DNA of 64,000 nt from contig NZ_CP118753.2 in NCBI RefSeq assembly GCF_034480035.2, forward strand, positions 2,275,486-2,339,485. The letters run 5' to 3'. The position numbers and the translations under genes are program-made. This DNA is from Methanosphaera sp. ISO3-F5 (GTDB taxonomy: Archaea > Methanobacteriota > Methanobacteria > Methanobacteriales > Methanobacteriaceae). Of the stretch, positions 57,213-64,000 are shown in pieces. The notes beneath the pieces are model-generated. The model was not told the DNA's origin, did no database searches, and saw only the letters and a list, made by a program, of their open reading frames with translations. Each line of letters begins with the position of its first letter. Position 1 is the first letter of the stretch.

Positions 57213-58229
57213 TTATAATAATACAGTTGTTAAAACAGCTGTTACAACTCCCACTACTGCGATCATACTTGTAGCAATGACTGTAGGATAGAATTCACGG
57301 TTAGTGAATAATGGTGCGAAAGCACTGGTTACAGCAATTGCCATTGTGATGATAATTGAACAAATAATAGGTATTATTATTGAAATATTCAAAGGATTTA
57401 GAGCAAAGAATGGTGGCATACCTAAGAATAATGTTGAATAAATACATGCTCCAACAAATATTAAGGAAGCGTGAGCCATTGTATAAATTGCTCTTGATTT
57501 TGACATATATTCCATAATAGGACCTTGAATTACATCAGAGTGACCTTCCAAGTATGCGAAAGGATTTGAATTTAATATAATTAAGAATCCTATGAAGAAT
57601 ACTATTGAACCAATTATACCTGGTAGAGTGAATAAGAAAGCACCGTTAACTTGTTGGAATCTTACGATTTCAATTAAGTCAATACTTCCAGCCATTATTA
57701 CAGGTATAAATAATGCTATATAGAATGGTAAACTACCAAATGAAACAAGTCTTAATGACCTATTTGCACTTATTGTTTCTAAGAATGATTGTTTAGCACC
57801 TCTATGTTTTCCACCTTTTGCTTGGTCAGGGAAAGGCATTGTTTTAGACATAAGTGACTGTGAGAATGAACTCATGAATAAATATAATACTTCTTCCACT
57901 TTTAATAAACCTACAACTGCTACTATACTAGCAAATGGACCCCATGCTGCCATTACAGGAGGCATTAATATAAGGAATAATGCTGCTACTACAATCAATG
58001 TTACAATAGGTAATGCGTTGTATACTCTTGGCATAACTGCTGATGGTTTTAAAGCTTTTTTATAAAAGAACTTTAATGTAGTGTATATACCAGGACTAGT
58101 AAGTTGAGGTCCAATCCTTTGTTGTACCCTAGCTTCTGATTTCTTTTCAATACCTGGTAACCATAAAGCTACGAAACCAGCAATTATGAAAGTAACGACT
58201 ACATAAATGATTGATGTTAATAAATCCAT
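57213..58229 (-). CDS. ehbO: Energy-converting hydrogenase B subunit O (NuoH-like membrane protein)
   Basis: 338 residues with about eight membrane segments. Complex I NuoH/HyfC signatures: RVQQRIGPQLTSPGIYTTLKFFYKK near residue 35 and PFAYLEGHSDVIQGPIMEYMSKSRAIYTMAHAS. It couples the hydrogenase module to ion movement. Close to ehbN (11 bp) and ehbP (9 bp). Confidence 0.92.
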   Translation of the reverse strand: MDLLTSIIYVVVTFIIAGFVALWLPGIEKKSEARVQQRIGPQLTSPGIYTTLKFFYKKALKPSAVMPRVYNALPIVTLIVVAALFLILMPPVMAAWGPFASIVAVVGLLKVEEVLYLFMSSFSQSLMSKTMPFPDQAKGGKHRGAKQSFLETISANRSLRLVSFGSLPFYIALFIPVIMAGSIDLIEIVRFQQVNGAFLFTLPGIIGSIVFFIGFLIILNSNPFAYLEGHSDVIQGPIMEYMSKSRAIYTMAHASLIFVGACIYSTLFLGMPPFFALNPLNISIIIPIICSIIITMAIAVTSAFAPLFTNREFYPTVIATSMIAVVGVVTAVLTTVLL

Positions 58230-58240
58230 TGTCTGATCTC

Positions 58241-59392
58241 CTATAATTTAATTATTTGTATAGCTCTATCAGTACAAGTGAAACATGGATCACAAGAAAC
58301 GATTGCAAGCTGAGCATCCTGTACTGGGTGACCAATACATGATTCTTGCATAGCACCAATGTTAGACATTGATGGTGTTCTTATAATACTGTGTCTTACT
58401 TTTCCATCTTCTAAACCATATGAATGGTAACATACACCACGAGGTACTTCTATGTAACTTTTATATACTGGAGAGTCAACCATTTCCCAATCCCTATTTA
58501 CAACAGGTCCTTTAGGTAAGTCTCTGATAACTTGTCTAATAATTTTAGTTGCTTCAAAGATTTCTGTAGCTCTCATTAAAATGTTAGCTGCTACGTCTCC
58601 ACCATCTTGAGTTATTACATCAAATTCAATGCCTTCATATTCTGGCATTTTTGTTCTGTAATCATATTCGTATCCTGTTGCCCTTAATGTTGGTCCGGTA
58701 ACATGTAAATCTAATGCTTGTTTTTGTGATAATTGACCTGTACCAACAATACGGTGCATTACCATAGGGTCTGAAACAAACCTTTCAGCAAAGTCTCCAA
58801 CTTTTTCATCGATGTAATCCATTACATCAAGAATTCTTTGTTGTTCTTTTAAGTTTAAGTCTGCTCTAGGTCTTACTCCACCGAGTACAGATATACCGTA
58901 TTGTACCCTGTTTCCACCCATCATGTATAATAGTTCCATTACAGATTCCCTGATGTAGAAAATTCTCATTGCGAATGTTTCATGGTTTAATACTTCGGAA
59001 CCGTGTCCTAAGTAAAGCATGTGACTGTGAAGTCTTTCAAGTTCCTGAGCTAATACTCTTAAGTATCTTGCTCTTTCAGGTATTTCTATACCGAGTGCAC
59101 CTTCACCAGCACGACATGAGTTGAATATGTGTCCATTTGAACAGATACCACATACTTTTTCTGTTAAAGCATTTGCTTTTTCTACTGGTAATCCTTCCAT
59201 GATTCTTTCAATACCTCTATGGTTTAAACCTACAGTAATCTCAGCATCCTTAACTATTTCGTCTTCTACGAATAGTCTTACTCTGTAAGGTTCTAATGCT
59301 GCTGGATGTACTGTACCCATATCGATTTCTGTTTCAAAAACTTGTCTTTCTACTTCGTTACAAGTTGTTGCTCCATCTATTTTTGTAACCAT
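58241..59392 (-). CDS. ehbN: Energy-converting hydrogenase B large subunit N
   Basis: 383 residues, group 4 [NiFe] hydrogenase large subunit. Both nickel-binding Cys pairs are present: [13 protein letters not shown] near residue 80 and DPCFTCTD at the C-terminus, with no processed tail beyond IQIIKL. Catalyses H2 oxidation that reduces ferredoxin at the expense of the ion gradient. AAGGAG precedes the ATG. Confidence 0.95.
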   Translation of the reverse strand: MVTKIDGATTCNEVERQVFETEIDMGTVHPAALEPYRVRLFVEDEIVKDAEITVGLNHRGIERIMEGLPVEKANALTEKVCGICSNGHIFNSCRAGEGALGIEIPERARYLRVLAQELERLHSHMLYLGHGSEVLNHETFAMRIFYIRESVMELLYMMGGNRVQYGISVLGGVRPRADLNLKEQQRILDVMDYIDEKVGDFAERFVSDPMVMHRIVGTGQLSQKQALDLHVTGPTLRATGYEYDYRTKMPEYEGIEFDVITQDGGDVAANILMRATEIFEATKIIRQVIRDLPKGPVVNRDWEMVDSPVYKSYIEVPRGVCYHSYGLEDGKVRHSIIRTPSMSNIGAMQESCIGHPVQDAQLAIVSCDPCFTCTDRAIQIIKL

Positions 59393-59416
59393 ATATAAAT
59401 ACTCCTTACAAATTTT

Positions 59417-59866
59417 TTAATCTTTTAAGCCATTAATGATAGGAATAACTGATGCTACACCAGCCACTACATCTTTAGCTCTTACTGCACATCCAGGGAT
59501 TTTTGCATCTACTGGTATTACGTTTTCTACTGGTCCTTCGATTTCTTCGGATGGTATTTCTCCGTGAATATTTTTGTAAACTCCACCGGTTAGTGCACAT
59601 GCTCCTACTGCAACAACTAATTTTGGATTAGGTATTGATTCGTAGATTTTTATCAGTGGTTCTTTTGTCCAGTGAGTTACAGGACCACTTACTACAAGAA
59701 CATCAGCTTCTCTTGGGTTCCAAGTTAAGTATACGTTATACTGTTCTAGATCGAATTTTGGAGATAAAACTGCGTTAACTATTTCAATATCACAACCGTT
59801 ACAACCACCAGTATATACGAGCATTACGTGGATGGATTTTGATCGTGAGGTTCCTTTAAGTCCCAT
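59417..59866 (-). CDS. ehbM: Energy-converting hydrogenase B small subunit M
   Basis: 149 residues, complex-I NuoB-like small subunit. Cluster ligands: CNGCD near residue 20, GACALTGG and PGCAVRA, one proximal 4Fe-4S cluster as in group 4 enzymes. Passes electrons between the [NiFe] site and the ferredoxins. AAGGGGGA precedes the ATG. Confidence 0.93.
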   Translation of the reverse strand: MGLKGTSRSKSIHVMLVYTGGCNGCDIEIVNAVLSPKFDLEQYNVYLTWNPREADVLVVSGPVTHWTKEPLIKIYESIPNPKLVVAVGACALTGGVYKNIHGEIPSEEIEGPVENVIPVDAKIPGCAVRAKDVVAGVASVIPIINGLKD

Positions 59867-59877
59867 ATTAATCCCCC

Positions 59878-60423
59878 TTATTCCTCTACAGCTTCACTTG
59901 AATCAGCTGCTGATTCTTCTTGAGCTTTTAGTTTTTCGTTCATTTCTTTTCTCTTTTGGATAATTGAATCATCAGTTAAATATTGTGCGATATATTTAAT
60001 TTTTGCATCTGGTATTTCACTAGGATCCAAAAGCATACTGTTTACATCTTTACTACATTTATTACCAACGTGATTTGGATGTATTGTTGCTGCTACTCCA
60101 AATAATGCGAAGATAGGACAGAAATCGTGACAGTGGTAACAGTGAACACAATCAAGTTCATTGATTTCTGGTACTGCTGTTTTAACTATTCCGTCTGCAA
60201 TTTCTACTGGTTCTATTGGAGTCATTACAATAGCTTTTGTAGGACATACATTTGAACATCCACCACAACCAATACATTCAACTTCTGCAACTAAAGGTGC
60301 TGGTTTAACATTTCCGGTTAATACATCGTTACGGAATTGCATGTCAGTTACACGGTCACTTGCAAAGATTAATCTTTTGAGGTTGGTATAAATTCCATTT
60401 AAAAATATTTTTCCTAAACTCAT
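59878..60423 (-). CDS. ehbL: Energy-converting hydrogenase B subunit L (two 4Fe-4S ferredoxin)
   Basis: 181 residues with [12 protein letters not shown] and [12 protein letters not shown] motifs for two 4Fe-4S clusters, NuoI-like, and an acidic C-terminal tail rich in Glu/Ala/Ser. Start ATG overlaps the ehbK stop as ATGA, so translation is coupled. Links the small subunit to the polyferredoxin. Confidence 0.9.
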   Translation of the reverse strand: MSLGKIFLNGIYTNLKRLIFASDRVTDMQFRNDVLTGNVKPAPLVAEVECIGCGGCSNVCPTKAIVMTPIEPVEIADGIVKTAVPEINELDCVHCYHCHDFCPIFALFGVAATIHPNHVGNKCSKDVNSMLLDPSEIPDAKIKYIAQYLTDDSIIQKRKEMNEKLKAQEESAADSSEAVEE

Positions 60424-61778
60424 ATTTGTGCCTCGAAATCTCTTTGTATTTTAATTGCTCTTGCTGGACATGCAGTCTTACAAGCTCCACAGTAGATACA
60501 TCTGTCCTGGTTAATATTCAGGTTACCTTCTTCGTCAGCAGTGATTGCTTTGAATACACATGCATCTACACAACGATTACAGCCAACACATAAGTTGTTG
60601 TTTATCATTGAGTATCCACTTGAAATTTTCATTTTAAGTGGTGTGGTTTTTGGTATTGCACTTACAGGGCAGTGCATTGCACATTTTTCACAAAGTACAC
60701 ATTTGTCAAAGTTTACATTTACTCCGTCATCGGTTACAGTAATTGCATCTTTTGGACATACTTCTTCACATATTCCACATTTTAGACATTGTGGTGCAAC
60801 TTCACCGTTCCATGTAGCGCTTGCAAATTTACGTGCATCGTATTTACATTCGCTTACACATCCTCCACACATTACACATACTCCTTCAAGTGTAATTTTA
60901 GAATCTGGTACGAATTCTAGTACGCCTTGAGGACATGCGTTTGTACATGGTGCGTGTTCGAAGTCTGTTGCACATGCTGCTTCTCCGTTTTCGTTTCCGC
61001 ATAGTGTGCATAAGTCAACATCGAATCTGATTCTTTTGTTAACTATTTGTAATGCTTCTGTTGGACATGCGTCTGCACATAGTTCACAGTCTACACATGC
61101 TATCATTCTTGTATCATTTTCAACGTCATATTCTGGTTGATTGATTTCAAGTTGTAAGTGTTTTGCTGTGATTGCATCGTTTGGACATTCAATTAGACAT
61201 TTGTAACATAATGCACATTTTCCCATGTCGACTTTGTATGGGCCGCCTTCTTCTACTGGTCCTATTGCGTCTCTTGGACAGACATCTATACATAAGTCAC
61301 ATTTTGTACAGACACCTGGTTCTATGTATGAGAATTTAATTGAATTTGATGGACAGAAGTATGCACATCTTCCACATTCTATACAGTCTTCATGGATGGT
61401 TCCCACGTATAGTCTGCTTGCAGAGTCTTTTTCTGTTGGTACTGCCTTTTTAGGTGCTGGCATTCTTGCATCGTTTTTACATGCTGGTACACATACTCCA
61501 CAGTTGGAACACATTCCCATGATTTTTCCATCTTTAACTGTAATTACATCTACTGGACAAACGTTGATACACATTCCACATAAGTTACATTTAGTTCTGT
61601 CTACTACATAACCACCAAACTTGTTTTTAAATATAGCTTTGTTTGGACATACACGTTCACATTTTCCACAAGTTATACAGCTAACTACTTTTCCGTCTAC
61701 TAATTTTATTGCATCAGTAGGGCAAGCATCTACACAATCACCTGAGCCATCACATTTTCCTGGATTTGATAAAAACAT
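60420..61778 (-). CDS. ehbK: Energy-converting hydrogenase B subunit K (polyferredoxin)
   Basis: 452 residues holding about fourteen CxxCxxCxxxC-type motifs in tandem, e.g. [47 protein letters not shown]; two are irregular (the first, [12 protein letters not shown], and [13 protein letters not shown]...CTNAC near 275). Thus up to about 13-14 4Fe-4S clusters. It carries electrons between the hydrogenase and ferredoxin-dependent oxidoreductases. Overlaps ehbL by 4 bp. Confidence 0.93.
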   Translation of the reverse strand: MFLSNPGKCDGSGDCVDACPTDAIKLVDGKVVSCITCGKCERVCPNKAIFKNKFGGYVVDRTKCNLCGMCINVCPVDVITVKDGKIMGMCSNCGVCVPACKNDARMPAPKKAVPTEKDSASRLYVGTIHEDCIECGRCAYFCPSNSIKFSYIEPGVCTKCDLCIDVCPRDAIGPVEEGGPYKVDMGKCALCYKCLIECPNDAITAKHLQLEINQPEYDVENDTRMIACVDCELCADACPTEALQIVNKRIRFDVDLCTLCGNENGEAACATDFEHAPCTNACPQGVLEFVPDSKITLEGVCVMCGGCVSECKYDARKFASATWNGEVAPQCLKCGICEEVCPKDAITVTDDGVNVNFDKCVLCEKCAMHCPVSAIPKTTPLKMKISSGYSMINNNLCVGCNRCVDACVFKAITADEEGNLNINQDRCIYCGACKTACPARAIKIQRDFEAQI

Positions 61779-61793
61779 TCTCTATTACCCCAC

Positions 61794-62108
61794 TTAAGCT
61801 TTAATTTTAGTTCCTATTAATCCTCTTCCAATAATTGCTCCGATTACACCCATTACAAATCCTGGTCCTAATGGTAATCCACCATAGTATGGGAATGTTC
61901 CTAACCAGAATGCTACTAGTAATGCACCGATTATTATTGCTATCCAAGAGGATGTGTTTAATTTTATTCCATTAGTTGGAGTTTTATGCATCATTGCTCC
62001 AGCTATAATCCCTATTATTAAAGCACAAATTGTTGGCCCGGTGTATAACATACCGAATAAATTAGGACCTACTGATTGTAAGAATGGTACTGTTGTTTCT
62101 AAAACCAT
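61794..62108 (-). CDS. ehbJ: Energy-converting hydrogenase B subunit J
   Basis: 104 residues with three membrane segments (IIGIIAGAMMHK; WIAIIIGALLVAFWL; GFVMGVIGAIIG). No known catalytic motif; assigned by position between ehbI and ehbK. AGGAGGAG precedes the ATG. Confidence 0.78.
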   Translation of the reverse strand: MVLETTVPFLQSVGPNLFGMLYTGPTICALIIGIIAGAMMHKTPTNGIKLNTSSWIAIIIGALLVAFWLGTFPYYGGLPLGPGFVMGVIGAIIGRGLIGTKIKA

Positions 62109-62119
62109 TAAAACTCCTC

Positions 62120-62608
62120 CTAATCAATTTCCTCGTTATCTATGTAATCTCCTGCAAATTTAGTTACTCCGTAGAAGAGTATTACTAAAGTTGTTAATCC
62201 GATAAATACTTTTACACCGATTGCGATGTTAAGGTATGGGATTATTCCTGCGTGTAATGCGTCAGGATAGTTTAACATAGATTGTAATCCTGCTGGTACT
62301 AATCCGTAAATGTTTGTACCTACATTGTAAAGGAATGAGCCACCAGCAAATAATCCTACTAATCCTAGGCATATGTAAAGTAATGCTCCGCAACTTTCCA
62401 CTAGGGACATTCTTGCGTGGGATAAGTTGAATGGATTATCTTTTAGTCCGTAAGCAAGTATACATAATATTGCTCCAGAAGCCATCATAGCTCCACCTTG
62501 GAAACCTCCACCAGGTGTTATGTGACCACCGAGTATTGTCATTATACCATAGCCCATCATAATAAATGATACGGGGTATGCGATTAATTTAAGAAGATCA
62601 CTCATCAT
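62120..62608 (-). CDS. ehbI: Energy-converting hydrogenase B subunit I (MnhB/MrpB-like)
   Basis: About 162 residues from the ATG at 62608, which follows GGAGGTGA inside the end of ehbH; the longer frame starts with TTG and is less likely. Four membrane segments and the MrpB signature GHITPGGGFQGGAMMASGAILCILAYG, a part of Na+/H+ antiporters. Overlaps ehbH by 11 bp. Confidence 0.83.
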   Translation of the reverse strand: MMSDLLKLIAYPVSFIMMGYGIMTILGGHITPGGGFQGGAMMASGAILCILAYGLKDNPFNLSHARMSLVESCGALLYICLGLVGLFAGGSFLYNVGTNIYGLVPAGLQSMLNYPDALHAGIIPYLNIAIGVKVFIGLTTLVILFYGVTKFAGDYIDNEEID

Positions 62609-62885
62609 CGTCACCTCCAAGGTTTACTTTTCCTCTGCCGAATACTAACATTGTGGTTACTACTGCACTTACTAAGATAAATGCTTCTCCAAGGGTATCG
62701 AATCCTCTGAAATCGAATACAATGTTTGTTACTAGGTTTGGTGCTATTGATACACCAAGTCCTTGGTATATGTAGTTGATACCAGGGAAGATCATTCCAC
62801 TGAAGTTAACCATTGAGTTTAAGAATATTGCTGAGAATGCTGCTATAGCTAATATTAGTGCTATGTCTCTTATTGAAGCCTGCAT
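62598..62885 (-). CDS. ehbH: Energy-converting hydrogenase B subunit H
   Basis: 95 residues, two to three membrane segments, with FDFRGFDTLGEAFILVSAVVTTMLVFG, a motif shared with MrpA/B C-terminal pieces. Starts directly after the ehbG stop; its end holds the ehbI ribosome binding site. Confidence 0.78.
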   Translation of the reverse strand: MQASIRDIALILAIAAFSAIFLNSMVNFSGMIFPGINYIYQGLGVSIAPNLVTNIVFDFRGFDTLGEAFILVSAVVTTMLVFGRGKVNLGGDDDE

Positions 62886-63218
62886 CTAGAATACCCCCCA
62901 GTAGAATACTATTGCAAATATTGCTAATGTTAATACTGCGTAGAACATCATGTTGTTGAAATCATCACTATGTTCTTTGTACAATTTAGGCATTATTGGT
63001 GTTGCGAACATGAATAATAACATTAATGCTACTACTACAACAATCATTAATGCTGGACTGACAAGTCTTATTGTTAATGCAGCTATTAGTAAGGATGCCA
63101 TTAACACTAATTCTGCAGACAGGATTGATGATGTTTTTGATCCGTTTACTAATGTTTTTTCTGGATCTTGCCCAAATGTACTTTTTAAAGTTTCTACGAA
63201 TTTGTCGTACATATTCAT
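62886..63218 (-). CDS. ehbG: Energy-converting hydrogenase B subunit G
   Basis: 110 residues with a soluble N-terminus of about 30 and three membrane segments (LVLMASLLIAALTI; LMIVVVVALMLLFMFA; FYAVLTLAIFAIVFYWGVF). Assigned by order after ehbF. AAGGTGATAAG precedes the ATG. Confidence 0.75.
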   Translation of the reverse strand: MNMYDKFVETLKSTFGQDPEKTLVNGSKTSSILSAELVLMASLLIAALTIRLVSPALMIVVVVALMLLFMFATPIMPKLYKEHSDDFNNMMFYAVLTLAIFAIVFYWGVF

Positions 63219-63230
63219 CTTATCACCTTA

Positions 63231-64000
63231 CTATAATGCAAATGCTGTTAGTGCTAATACACCTAATCTATTTACTACTAAACCAGGGAAGAGACCTATG
63301 ATTAAACATACGATTAAGAACACTACCATTACTGCTACTGTTGTTTTTGGTATTGGTGCAGATGATATTTCTAGATCGTCAGGTTTTTCTCTGAGGAATA
63401 TTGCGTATGCCATTTTGAGGAATGCGAGGAATGTTACAATACTTAATATTATCATTATTACTGCTAATTCTGGGATTCCTGCTGCGATTGCTGCTTGACA
63501 TAATAAGTATTTACTTTGGAATACGTTGAATGGAGGTACTCCTGCCATTGCGAATCCTGCAAGTACTGTTAGTAATGCTGCTGTTGGCATGGTTGGTAAT
63601 AATCCACCAAGTTTACTAATTTTACTTGTTCTGGTTTTGTATAATACTAATCCGAATCCTATGAATAGGAATGAAGTTACTACTAATTCGTTTACTGCTT
63701 GGAATAATCCTGCTGTAATACTGAGTGGTGTTGCTAATCCAATACCTACTCCTATGTAACCGAGTTCTCCTACTGCTAAGTATGCGATGATACGTTTGTA
63801 GTCATCTTGTACCATAGCCATACATATACCTAAGATCATTGCAACTACGCTTACTGCGAGCATTGCCATTTGTGCTGTAGGTAAGTATCCGAAGATTCTT
63901 ATGATTACTAATCCTATTGCGATACATGCTATTACGGAGAATGATTGTAATAACATTGATCCGCTAGGTAATCCTTTTGAATAGATTTCTGATTTAATTG
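63231..64000 (-). CDS. ehbF: Energy-converting hydrogenase B subunit F (NuoN/MrpD-like), C-terminal part
   Basis: The frame stays open to the window edge, so at least 256 C-terminal residues are present and the start lies outside. Antiporter-like membrane protein: MAMVQDDYKRIIAYLAVGELGYIGVGIGLATP, with the conserved Lys in the broken helix region, and AGFAMAGVPPFNVFQSKYLL, typical of complex I ion-pumping subunits. Likely drives ferredoxin reduction with the ion gradient. Confidence 0.88.
   Translation of the reverse strand, partial: IKSEIYSKGLPSGSMLLQSFSVIACIAIGLVIIRIFGYLPTAQMAMLAVSVVAMILGICMAMVQDDYKRIIAYLAVGELGYIGVGIGLATPLSITAGLFQAVNELVVTSFLFIGFGLVLYKTRTSKISKLGGLLPTMPTAALLTVLAGFAMAGVPPFNVFQSKYLLCQAAIAAGIPELAVIMIILSIVTFLAFLKMAYAIFLREKPDDLEISSAPIPKTTVAVMVVFLIVCLIIGLFPGLVVNRLGVLALTAFAL

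Overview
The window is very AT-rich and archaeal. It carries a histone, Nop5/fibrillarin, Hjc resolvase, the GatDE amidotransferase, a methanogenesis marker 9 protein and an energy-converting hydrogenase B (Ehb) operon. A Mur-ligase-like enzyme (expected in pseudomurein makers) and giant Asn/Thr-rich secreted proteins point to Methanobacteriales, most likely a Methanosphaera (M. stadtmanae-like) gut methanogen. The genus call is inference from gene content and composition; no search was run.

Layout. 1-20 kb: four co-oriented giant adhesin-like surface proteins built from parallel beta-helices and about 90-residue Ig-like repeats; the third also has an intact papain-type protease domain. 20-29.8 kb: methanogenesis marker 9, precorrin-2 dehydrogenase-like protein and glutamyl-tRNA reductase (tetrapyrroles/F430), an Fe-S protein, histone, UspA, GatD-GatE and a Mur ligase with a zinc knuckle. 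29.9-31.8 kb: a lone TnpB-type nuclease bracketed by an imperfect inverted repeat. 31.8-37.2 kb: thioredoxin reductase, a small acidic protein, an AAA ATPase, glutamate dehydrogenase, a hotdog thioesterase and Hjc; intergenic spaces from 24.8 to 37.3 kb share a 9-bp motif, AAGTTATAA. 37.3-49.2 kb: PyrK/PyrD, Nop5-FlpA, a pheA/Ser-rich/lipoprotein/coaBC operon, three CBS-domain genes, and a QueE-QueD-DUF366-like cluster for 7-deazaguanine (archaeosine) synthesis. 49.2-52.3 kb: two nested insertion sequences, each with terminal inverted repeats and a target duplication. 52.6-56.7 kb: an ACT-domain protein, a candidate non-coding RNA, two mini zinc-ribbon proteins, and FeoB/FeoA with DtxR-like operators. 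56.9-64 kb: ehbP to ehbF on the minus strand, running off the window.

Together, Ehb makes low-potential reduced ferredoxin from H2 and the ion gradient for biosynthesis, and its many Fe-S centres make the adjacent iron uptake genes logical neighbours. The adhesins and the cell-wall-type ligase concern the cell surface.

Most interesting signals: a 15-bp inverted repeat around the promoter of the first adhesin; recent segmental duplication and codon-usage mosaicism inside the adhesins; a protease embedded in an adhesin; a TnpB without a zinc ribbon and with an apparently relocated catalytic Glu; the nested IS pair; a roughly 195-nt candidate RNA gene at 53.4-53.6 kb; and the AAGTTATAA motif family.
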